A DNA stretch of 7,355 bases from Comamonadaceae bacterium (GTDB lineage: Bacteria; Pseudomonadota; Gammaproteobacteria; Burkholderiales; Burkholderiaceae): assembly GCA_947455875.1 (NCBI GenBank), contig CANGSD010000051.1, positions 1 through 7,355 on the forward strand. The letters are read 5' to 3'. The position numbers were made by a program, and so were the translations under genes. How positions within the stretch are numbered: position 1 is the stretch's first letter; every line of letters starts with the position of its first letter. Below are positions 1-4,953 of the stretch, in pieces. The notes beneath the pieces were generated by a model that was given only the letters and a program-made list of their open reading frames with translations, made no database searches and was not told the DNA's origin.

Positions 1-821
1 AAGTCGATGTCTTCACCGAGGTGGCGCTCCTGGGCAATCCAGTGGCCGTGGTGCTCGATGGCACCGGCTTGAGCACCGAGCAGATGCAAAGCTTCACGGA
101 TTGGACGAACCTGTCCGAGGCTACCTTCGTGCTGCCGCCCGAGCACCCCGAGGCGGACTACCAATTGCGGATCTTCTGCCCCGGCCGCGAGCTGCCCTTT
201 GCCGGCCACCCGACGCTGGGCAGCTGCCATGCCTGGCTGCGCGCCGGTGGCCGCCCGCGCGGCGAGCATGTGGTGCAGGAGTGCGGCGCGGGCCTGGTAC
301 GCATACGCCGTGACGGCACCCGCCTGGCGTTCGCCGCACCGCCCTTGCGACGCAGCGGGCCTTTGGAAGACAGCGAACTAGCCCGAATCGCGCAGGGTCT
401 GGGCGTGGCCCGCGCGGATATCGTGGCCCACGCCTGGTGCGACAACGGCCCGCAATGGCGGGGTGTGATGTTGCGCTCGCCGCAGCAGGTGCTGGACTTG
501 CGACCCGACAGCGCCTTATTGGCGGGCATGAAGATCGGCGTGGTCGCGCCGCTGCCCACTGGCGCGTGTGCCTTCGAGGTGCGCGCGTTTTTTCCGGGGC
601 ACGGCGGCATCGCCGAGGATCCGGTCACAGGCAGCCTGAATGCCGCGATGGCGCAGTGGCTGATCGGGGCCGGTCTGGCGCCGACGCGGTATGTCGCAAG
701 CCAGGGCACGGCCCTGGGGCGCGTCGGGCGCGTGCACGTGGAGCAGGACGCGCAATCGCCCGAGACGATCTGGATCGGCGGCGCCTCGGTCACCTGCATC
801 GAAGGTCAGGTCGCGCTCTGA
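1..821 (+). CDS. PhzF-family isomerase/epimerase, 5' end cut by window
   Basis: This is a member of the PhzF (phenazine biosynthesis-like) family, which are cytoplasmic isomerases and epimerases of the diaminopimelate-epimerase fold. The reading frame is open from the window edge, and codons from base 3 read V-D-V-F-T-E before the conserved ALLGNPVAVV. An in-frame GTG at 21 is therefore inside the gene and the true start lies upstream. Visible family motifs are NLSEATF, whose Glu (bases 117-119) is the expected general acid/base; PGRELPFAGHPTLGSCHAW, the classic PhzF core; and the C-terminal EDPVTGS (bases 615-635). Most of the usual family length of about 280-300 residues is present. The real substrate of most PhzF homologues is unknown, and no phenazine genes are nearby, so a phenazine role is not supported. 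The next gene starts 61 bp downstream on the same strand. Confidence 0.93.
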   Translation, partial: VDVFTEVALLGNPVAVVLDGTGLSTEQMQSFTDWTNLSEATFVLPPEHPEADYQLRIFCPGRELPFAGHPTLGSCHAWLRAGGRPRGEHVVQECGAGLVRIRRDGTRLAFAAPPLRRSGPLEDSELARIAQGLGVARADIVAHAWCDNGPQWRGVMLRSPQQVLDLRPDSALLAGMKIGVVAPLPTGACAFEVRAFFPGHGGIAEDPVTGSLNAAMAQWLIGAGLAPTRYVASQGTALGRVGRVHVEQDAQSPETIWIGGASVTCIEGQVAL

Positions 822-882
822 GGCCTGCGCACAGTCGCCCGGACGACGGCACGGCGCGTTCAGGCTGGCCAGAATTTCCGGG

Positions 883-1554
883 ATGGGAAATCTCTACCTC
901 GTGCGCCATGGCCAGGCCTCCTTTGGCGCCGACGACTACGACCAACTGAGTGCGCTCGGGCACCGGCAAAGCGTGCGACTGGGCGCGTACTTCGCGCAGC
1001 AGGGTTTGCGTTTCGACGGCCTGATCACGGGCACGCTCAAACGCCACCAGCAGACACTGGCCGGCATCCTCGAAGGCATGCAGCAGGCGGGCGAGCCCCT
1101 GCCCTGGCCAGGCCTGAACGAGTACGACAGCGAGGCGGTGATCGCGGCGATCCACCCGCAGCCCCTGCAAAAGCCGGACACGCCCGAGTTGTACCGTCAC
1201 CATTTCCGTCTGCTGCGCGAGGGCCTGAACCAGTGGATCGCAGGGGCCACGCGCCCGCGCGGCATGCCCACGTACACCGACTTCGTCGCCGGCGTGACCG
1301 GCGCGCTCGATCACGTACGCACTCACCACGCGGGGCGCAACGTCTTGATCGTGAGCAGCGGCGGGCCGATCTCGACGGCCGTGGGGCAGGTGCTGCAGAC
1401 ACCGCCGTCCACCACGATCGAGTTGAATCTGCGTATGCGCAACACCTCGATCACGCAATTCGCGTTCACGCCCAAGCGGCACATGCTCGTGAGCTACAAC
1501 GGCATCGCCCACCTAGAAGACGCGGCCTACCGGGATTGGGTGACTTACGCCTGA
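883..1554 (+). CDS. Histidine phosphatase (phosphoglycerate mutase-like) family protein
   Basis: This 223-residue protein belongs to the histidine phosphatase superfamily, cytoplasmic enzymes that hydrolyse or move phosphate through a phosphohistidine. The start at 883 puts the conserved N-terminal strand LYLVRHGQ at residues 4-11, with the nucleophile His9 in the RHG motif. The frame stays open upstream to 691, but that extra sequence overlaps the PhzF gene and is not family-like. No strong Shine-Dalgarno sequence precedes the start. Other recognisable parts are TLKRHQQT (Arg54, phosphate pocket) and LNEYD (Glu80, probable acid). The motif that normally reads H-G-G after the last core strand reads V-S-S-G-G-P-I here (residues 157-163), so Ser159 stands where the second catalytic His is expected. 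The rest of the fold looks intact, which suggests a subfamily trait and not decay. The substrate cannot be told from sequence. It may share a transcript with the PhzF gene. Confidence 0.9.
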   Translation: MGNLYLVRHGQASFGADDYDQLSALGHRQSVRLGAYFAQQGLRFDGLITGTLKRHQQTLAGILEGMQQAGEPLPWPGLNEYDSEAVIAAIHPQPLQKPDTPELYRHHFRLLREGLNQWIAGATRPRGMPTYTDFVAGVTGALDHVRTHHAGRNVLIVSSGGPISTAVGQVLQTPPSTTIELNLRMRNTSITQFAFTPKRHMLVSYNGIAHLEDAAYRDWVTYA

Positions 1555-1572
1555 GGCGCAGGCGCGCGCCGC

Positions 1573-1578
1573 TACACT
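1573..1578 (+). promoter_or_regulatory. Possible -10 element (TACACT) before the thioredoxin-like gene
   Basis: TACACT matches four of six bases of the TATAAT consensus and lies 25 nt before the ATG at 1604, a spacing often seen in this group of bacteria. No matching -35 box lies at 16-18 nt upstream: TTACGC at 1545-1550 is 22 nt away. The call is weak, and the gene could equally be read through from upstream. Confidence 0.25.
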
Positions 1579-1603
1579 GCGCAAGCTGCACGCTGCACCC
1601 ACG

Positions 1604-1981
1604 ATGTCCGACGCCACGCCCCTCTCGCCCCCAGACGCGTCCTGGCAGTTGATCTGCCTGTGCGCCGATTGGTGCGGCACCTGCCGGGAATGGCGGCCGC
1701 AGCTGGCGCAGGAAGCGGCGCGTCACCCGAACGTGCGGTTTTCATGGGTCGACATCGAGGACCAGGCCGACGCGATGGGCGATGTGGATGTCGAGACCTT
1801 CCCGACGCTCTTGATCGCGCAAGGGCCCACGGTGCGTTTTCTCGGTCCGGTCCTGCCCTCGATCGGCTCGATCGGCAGACTGCTGGAGAGTCTGCGCGAA
1901 GACCCCGCAGCCGGTGCCGTGCCCGCACAGGCCCAGGCGCTGCTCGCACGCCTGGTGGCCGACGGACTGCCGCCAGTCTGA
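1604..1981 (+). CDS. Thioredoxin-fold family protein with WCGTC active site
   Basis: A 125-residue thioredoxin-like protein with no signal peptide or membrane segment, so it is probably a cytoplasmic thiol-disulfide protein. The active site is W-C-G-T-C at residues 23-27 (Cys24 and Cys27), and the cis-proline expected opposite it is Pro67 in ETFPTLL. Thr replaces the Pro of the canonical WCGPC, which in this fold usually shifts redox potential. Aligned by eye on E. coli thioredoxin, Cys18 stands at buried Asp26 and Cys20 at Trp28, giving a C-x-C-x3-C-x2-C cluster. After the core there is a C-terminal extension of about 25 residues, rich in Ala. No Shine-Dalgarno sequence precedes the ATG. The gene starts 49 bp after the phosphatase stop and is followed by a terminator-like hairpin. 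Whether it is a reductase, a chaperone-like thioredoxin or a redox sensor cannot be decided from sequence. Confidence 0.88.
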   Translation: MSDATPLSPPDASWQLICLCADWCGTCREWRPQLAQEAARHPNVRFSWVDIEDQADAMGDVDVETFPTLLIAQGPTVRFLGPVLPSIGSIGRLLESLREDPAAGAVPAQAQALLARLVADGLPPV

Positions 1982-2058
1982 TCCACGCGACCTCGTCCTA
2001 CGCAGCTGTTGTGCCCATCCTGACGAGCGCCGCGCCGTAGCGGGCTCTCAATGCATGG

Positions 2059-2090
2059 CCGGGCCAGTGCGGTGCTGGCCCTGGATTTTT
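2059..2090 (+). terminator. Intrinsic terminator between the thioredoxin-like and KGG genes
   Basis: GGGCCAG (2061-2067) pairs perfectly with CTGGCCC (2075-2081) across a 7-nt loop. CC at 2059-2060 could add two pairs with GG at 2083-2084 past a bulged T. The stem is followed by GGATTTTT, with five T at 2086-2090. A GC-rich stem plus T tract is the textbook Rho-independent form. It sits 80 bp past the stop at 1981 and would end the plus-strand transcript upstream. Identical ATGCATG heptamers flank it at 2051-2057 and 2093-2099. Confidence 0.65.
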
Positions 2091-2103
2091 CTATGCATGA
2101 CCG

Positions 2104-2109
2104 AAGGAG
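2104..2109 (+). promoter_or_regulatory. Strong ribosome binding site (AAGGAG) that fixes the KGG gene start
   Basis: AAGGAG lies 8 nt before the ATG at 2118. It decides between two in-frame starts: the ATG at 2097 lies upstream of this site and has no Shine-Dalgarno sequence of its own. It is one of the best ribosome binding sites in the window, which suits a protein made in quantity. Confidence 0.8.
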
Positions 2110-2117
2110 TACCCACC

Positions 2118-2354
2118 ATGGCATCCAGTAGCCCCGTTAGCAATCCCAGTGGCAAGAGCGGCAGCTCGAACCGCGGCTTCGCCTCGATGGACCCGCAGCG
2201 ACAACGCGAGATCGCCAGCCAGGGCGGGCGCGCAGCCCACGAGAAAGGCACGGCCCACGAGTTCAGTTCGGAAGAAGCACGCGAGGCCGGTCGCAAGGGC
2301 GGACAAGCACGCAGCCAGAACAGCCGCGCCAACAAGTCCGGCAGCAGCGCCTGA
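2118..2354 (+). CDS. KGG-motif stress-induced protein (YciG/GsiB/con-10-like)
   Basis: A 78-residue, very hydrophilic protein rich in Ser, Gly, Arg, Gln and Glu, with no Cys and no hydrophobic core. It carries two diverged copies of the KGG stress-protein unit: MDPQRQREIASQGGRAAHEKG (QGG at residues 35-37), then SSEEAREAGRKGGQARSQN (KGG at 60-62). These repeats characterise the small general-stress family that includes E. coli YciG, Bacillus GsiB and fungal con-10. Members are thought to be hydrophilin-like and disordered, induced by stress or stationary phase, but the molecular role is not established. The gene stands alone: a terminator lies upstream, and it converges on the RNA methyltransferase gene with 25 bp between stops. 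A stretch CTATGCA (2091-2097) weakly resembles a sigma-S-type -10, but it would leave only about 14 nt of leader, so I do not call it a promoter. Confidence 0.9.
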   Translation: MASSSPVSNPSGKSGSSNRGFASMDPQRQREIASQGGRAAHEKGTAHEFSSEEAREAGRKGGQARSQNSRANKSGSSA

Positions 2355-2362
2355 TGCTCGTC

Positions 2363-2398
2363 GCAGCCGGCTCGGGCGATCAGCCCGCCGCCGGCTGC
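2363..2398. repeat. Nested hairpin at the convergent gene junction
   Basis: GCAGCCGGC (2363-2371) and GCCGGCTGC (2390-2398) form a perfect 9-bp stem. Inside it, CGGGC (2373-2377) pairs with GCCCG (2383-2387) around the loop GATCA, giving a two-part stem with a small internal loop. It starts 8 bp after the KGG stop and covers the stop and last six codons of the minus-strand gene. Its place suggests a shared end-of-transcript structure, but neither side has a T tract, so it is not a standard intrinsic terminator. Confidence 0.6.
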
Positions 2399-3417
2399 AA
2401 GGCGATGACGCGGCCTGCAGGCCGCTGCGCGCGGGCCCGCAACTGGCCGCAACCCCCCTCGACATCCTGGCCCGCCGAATGGCGCAACTTGGTCAGCACG
2501 CCGCGCCGGTGCTGGGCGCGCGCCATGGCGGCTGCGCGCTCCCAGGAGGGACGCTGAAAGTCCAGTCCGTCGACCGCGTTGAACGGGATCAAATTCATCA
2601 CTGCGTAGCGACCCGCCAGCAGGCGGACGATGCCTTCGATCTCGTCGTCGCCATCGTTCACGCCCTCGATCAATGTCCACTGGTACTGAATCGGGTAGCC
2701 AGTAGCACGCGCGTAGTGCTCGCCGGCTTCGACCAATTCTTCGGGGCTGATACGCGGTGCGCGCGGCAGGAGCTGCGCGCGAAGTTCGGCGCGCGTCGTG
2801 TGCAGCGACAAAGCGAGTGCGGGCTTGACCCGCCCCTGCGGCAAACGCTCGAACACGCGCGGATCACCCACCGTGGAAAACACCAGGCTCTTGTGGCCGA
2901 TGTTGCCGGCGGTTCCGAGCAGCTCGATGGCTTCCATGACGTTGTCCAGGTTGTGGGCGGGCTCGCCCATGCCCATGAACACCACCTTGCGCACCGCGCG
3001 GCGCTGGCGCGCCAGGGCGACCTGGGCCACGATCTCGGCGCTTTCGACCTGGCGCAGCAGGCCTTCGCGGCCTGTCATGCAAAAGACGCAGCCCACCGCG
3101 CACCCCACCTGCGTGGATACGCACAGGCCGCCGCGTGGCAGCAGCACGCTTTCCACCGTTTGTCCGTCGGCCAGATCGACCAACAGGCGCTCGGAGCCGT
3201 CGTCACTGGGGTGCGCAGAGCGCAGGCTCACCAGTGCGTCGAGCTCGCGCGCGAGATCGGGCAGGGCCTCGCGCAGCGTCTGGGGCATGAAGTCTTCGAC
3301 GCGGCGGCGGCCGCTGTCTTGCGGCTGGGCCTGCGCCCACAGACGCAGCACACGCTGCTCGTGGACAGGCCGCGCGCCCAAAGCGCGTAGCCGTTGCCGC
3401 AAGGTCTCGATTCGCAT
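2380..3417 (-). CDS. RlmN/Cfr-family radical SAM RNA methyltransferase, divergent
   Basis: This 345-residue protein belongs to the RlmN/Cfr family, radical SAM enzymes that methylate adenine carbon in RNA; RlmN acts on A2503 of 23S rRNA and on some tRNAs. The 4Fe-4S ligands are Cys106, Cys110 and Cys113 in a C-x3-C-x2-C motif. Cys99, seven residues before, matches catalytic Cys118 of E. coli RlmN, and Cys323 in GGCGQL matches the methyl-carrying Cys355, so the full catalytic set is kept. GMGEP (149-153), LALSLHT (201-207) and FQRPSWER (287-294) are further family landmarks. The first 95 residues are short and unlike the usual RlmN accessory domain, and TGREGLLRQ replaces the more typical T-G-x-x-G-F-x-R. 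It may be a second RlmN-like paralogue and not the housekeeping enzyme, so I give no symbol. It starts 35 bp after the CBS gene on the same strand, probably in one transcript. Confidence 0.88.
   Translation of the reverse strand: MRIETLRQRLRALGARPVHEQRVLRLWAQAQPQDSGRRRVEDFMPQTLREALPDLARELDALVSLRSAHPSDDGSERLLVDLADGQTVESVLLPRGGLCVSTQVGCAVGCVFCMTGREGLLRQVESAEIVAQVALARQRRAVRKVVFMGMGEPAHNLDNVMEAIELLGTAGNIGHKSLVFSTVGDPRVFERLPQGRVKPALALSLHTTRAELRAQLLPRAPRISPEELVEAGEHYARATGYPIQYQWTLIEGVNDGDDEIEGIVRLLAGRYAVMNLIPFNAVDGLDFQRPSWERAAAMARAQHRRGVLTKLRHSAGQDVEGGCGQLRARAQRPAGRVIALQPAAG
2410..2425. repeat. 16-bp perfect palindrome in the 3' end of the methyltransferase gene
   Basis: GCGGCCTGCAGGCCGC is its own reverse complement over 16 bases, with no spacer. 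It begins 12 bp inside the nested hairpin at 2363-2398 and encodes residues near 331-336 of the minus-strand protein. A further 10-bp palindrome, GCGGGCCCGC, follows at 2431-2440. The sequence is certain. Function is unknown, and base composition makes some palindromes likely by chance. Confidence 0.5.
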
Positions 3418-3438
3418 CGGGCGAGCTTAACGCGCCCG
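3418..3438 (-). repeat. Small hairpin just before the methyltransferase start codon
   Basis: CGGGCG (3418-3423) and CGCCCG (3433-3438) form a 6-bp all-GC stem with a 9-nt loop, directly next to the minus-strand ATG at 3415-3417. It fills most of the 35-bp gap after the CBS gene, and no Shine-Dalgarno sequence is visible. In mRNA it would cover the ribosome landing site. It may be chance in GC-rich DNA. Confidence 0.35.
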
Positions 3439-3452
3439 CCTGAGGCCTAGCG

Positions 3453-3932
3453 TCAACCCGGTTGTTGGTGCGGCTCGACCCCAGCGCCAGCACCAGCGGG
3501 CCTCGCGTCGGCTGGCGCCAAGACGGCGTGCTCGGGCGCCGCGATCACCTCGTGGCCTGGCAGGTGGTGGGCTGCCGTGTCCCCCATGGAGACGATGCCC
3601 ACCAGATGGTCCTGCGGATCGACCACGGGCATGCGGCGAATCTTGGCGCGGGTCATTTCGCTTTGGACCTCGGTCACATCGTCGCTTTCGCGCACGGTGC
3701 GCACATGGGCGCTCATGATGTCGGCGAGCTTGGCGGATTTCAGATCCAGGTCCTCGGCGACGCCGCGCACGACGAGGTCTCGGTCAGTGACCATGCCGAC
3801 CAGGCGGTCCTTGTCGCAAACCGGGATGGCCCCGATGTTGAAATCCTTCATGGCGCGAGCGGCCTGGATCAGGGTGTCGTTGGGCGTCATGCTGCGCACG
3901 TCTCGGGTCATGACATCTGCCACTGTGGTCAT
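3453..3932 (-). CDS. Two-CBS-domain protein
   Basis: A 159-residue soluble protein made of a tandem CBS pair (a Bateman module), which usually binds adenosine nucleotides or similar ligands and acts as a regulatory unit. CBS1 covers about residues 3-60 (VADVMTRDV to GMVTDRDL) and CBS2 about 68-125 (LADIMSAHV to GIVSMGDTA). The paired VADVMT and LADIMS openings and the G-M-V-T-D-R-D and G-I-V-S-M-G-D turns are the family signature. The last 35 residues form a Pro-, Ala- and Gly-rich tail with no recognised domain. No catalytic or membrane domain is attached, so it is a stand-alone CBS protein whose target is unknown. The start is supported by AAGGAG 6 nt upstream. It lies between the creatininase-like gene (119 bp away) and the RNA methyltransferase (35 bp), all on the minus strand. 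Confidence 0.92.
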   Translation of the reverse strand: MTTVADVMTRDVRSMTPNDTLIQAARAMKDFNIGAIPVCDKDRLVGMVTDRDLVVRGVAEDLDLKSAKLADIMSAHVRTVRESDDVTEVQSEMTRAKIRRMPVVDPQDHLVGIVSMGDTAAHHLPGHEVIAAPEHAVLAPADARPAGAGAGVEPHQQPG

Positions 3933-3938
3933 CGCGTT

Positions 3939-3944
3939 CTCCTT
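3939..3944 (-). promoter_or_regulatory. Ribosome binding site of the CBS-domain gene
   Basis: Read on the minus strand this is AAGGAG, 6 nt before the ATG at 3930-3932. It is strong and well spaced, and confirms the start chosen for the CBS gene. Confidence 0.8.
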
Positions 3945-3954
3945 GGGGTGGGCC

Positions 3955-3977
3955 GGGCGGGTTGCCGGCGTCCGCCC
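3955..3977 (-). repeat. GC-rich inverted repeat in the leader of the CBS gene
   Basis: GGGCGG (3955-3960) and CCGCCC (3972-3977) are a perfect 6-bp inverted repeat with an 11-nt loop. It lies in the 119-bp gap between the creatininase-like and CBS genes, just upstream of the CBS ribosome binding site. There is no T tract, so a terminator role is doubtful. The rest of this gap shows no gene and no convincing promoter. Confidence 0.3.
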
Positions 3978-4051
3978 AATCTAGTGAGCCTGCCGCCACG
4001 CGCCATCGGCGCCCACGCAAGCTGGCGTAGGACGTCGGCGATGCCGGACGC

Positions 4052-4930
4052 TCAATCCGGGAACTGGGGGCGATCGACCAGGGTCGACAGAGGCAGGCGA
4101 TCGACTTCCTGCAAGAGGCGCGCGAGCTGCAGGCCGGCCGCCTGGACCACGGCCTGCCCTTTGGCCGCGGTGGCCCGCGCTGCGTTACCGGCCGCGCCCT
4201 GGGGGTGATAGTCCTGCATCTGCCACCCGAGCTTGGCGCTGCGGCCGTTGCCCAGGATCTCGAAGGCCTGCGCGCGGTCTTGCGAGGTGGAGCGGAAATC
4301 GCGCGCCTGCGTCATGTCGACCTGCTCGGGCTTGAGGGCCAGCATCATGGAGGTTTCGATCTCGCCGGCGTGAATGCCAAAGCGATGTTCCTCGGGCGGG
4401 AACAGGCCGTTGACGTCATCGCCGAGCGGCAGGTCATACCAATTGACCGAATACACCAGCAAGTCGCAGCGCGTGCGCAGGTCGCGGGCCACGATGTCCA
4501 TCACGCTGACCTGGCCGCCATGGGCGTTGAACAAGACCAGCTTGCGCACACCGGCGCGGGCGACCGACTCGCCGATCTCGGTCCATAGGCGGATCAAGGT
4601 CTCGGCCGACAGCGTGAGGGTGCCGGGAAAGCGCTGGTGCTCGTTGCTCTTGCCCACGGCCTGGGTCGGCAGGAACAGCACGTCGAGCGACTCGGGCAGG
4701 TGCGGCAGGCTGGCGGCGATGACGCCGTCGGCCAAGGTGGTGTCCACATTCAGCGGCAGGTGTGGGCCATGCTGCTCGGTGGCGGCCACGGGCAAGACGG
4801 CCACGGTGCGCAGCGCAGCGCCCGAGGCCTGACGCCGGGCGAAGTCGCGGGTGGTGAGATCGGACCAGAAGCGGGAGGTGGCCATCCCCCCGATCTTAGG
4901 CGCTGGCCGCCGGGTTTGATTCAGTACCAT
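4052..4930 (-). CDS. Creatininase-family amidohydrolase
   Basis: A 292-residue soluble protein of the creatininase family, metal-dependent amidohydrolases that include creatininase, the riboflavin-pathway FAPy hydrolase and the mycofactocin protease MftE. The metal-site motif TEQHGPHLPLNVD gives Glu52, His54 and Asp63. NAHGGQ (135-140) supplies His137 at the position of creatininase His120, and HAGEIETS (187-194) holds further acidic ligands. NAHGGQ replaces the more common NGHGGN. I chose the start at 4930 because AAGGAG sits 6 nt before it. Family similarity seems to begin nearer MATSRFW (Met16, ATG at 4883-4885), so the shorter 277-residue form is a real alternative. The substrate is unknown, and no creatine or flavin gene is nearby to guide it. 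It lies divergent to dsbD with 23 bp between starts and may lead the minus-strand group. Confidence 0.9.
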   Translation of the reverse strand: MVLNQTRRPAPKIGGMATSRFWSDLTTRDFARRQASGAALRTVAVLPVAATEQHGPHLPLNVDTTLADGVIAASLPHLPESLDVLFLPTQAVGKSNEHQRFPGTLTLSAETLIRLWTEIGESVARAGVRKLVLFNAHGGQVSVMDIVARDLRTRCDLLVYSVNWYDLPLGDDVNGLFPPEEHRFGIHAGEIETSMMLALKPEQVDMTQARDFRSTSQDRAQAFEILGNGRSAKLGWQMQDYHPQGAAGNAARATAAKGQAVVQAAGLQLARLLQEVDRLPLSTLVDRPQFPD

Positions 4931-4931
4931 C

Positions 4932-4948
4932 GGGTGCTCCTTCCACCC
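4932..4948 (-). promoter_or_regulatory. Ribosome binding site held in a hairpin loop, creatininase-like gene
   Basis: On the minus strand AAGGAG (4937-4942) lies 6 nt before the ATG at 4928-4930. It occupies a 7-nt loop closed by the perfect 5-bp stem GGGTG/CACCC (4932-4936 with 4944-4948). This site decides the longer start for the creatininase-like gene. The same bases form most of the 23-bp gap before the divergent dsbD start. Confidence 0.6.
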
Positions 4949-4953
4949 TATTC

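Noticed and set aside
158..799. Minus-strand open frame of about 210 codons across the PhzF gene.
   Set aside because: The plus strand has the unmistakable PhzF motifs, and the antisense product resembles no family I know.
691..882. Upstream in-frame extension of the histidine phosphatase gene.
   Set aside because: It overlaps the end of the PhzF gene, is Arg-rich, and lies ahead of the conserved N-terminal strand that begins right at the ATG at 883.
1586..1600. Short tandem GCTGCAC repeat before the thioredoxin-like gene.
   Set aside because: Two copies of seven bases are too little to call a functional repeat or binding site.
2149..3390. Long plus-strand open frame (over 400 codons) opposite the RNA methyltransferase gene.
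   Set aside because: It has no recognisable motif and an Arg/Ala/His-rich composition typical of an antisense frame in GC-rich DNA. The minus strand holds clear catalytic motifs across the same bases.
4044..4060. CCGGA/TCCGG inverted repeat around the stop of the creatininase-like gene.
   Set aside because: A 5-bp stem with a 7-nt loop and no T tract is expected by chance in DNA of this composition.
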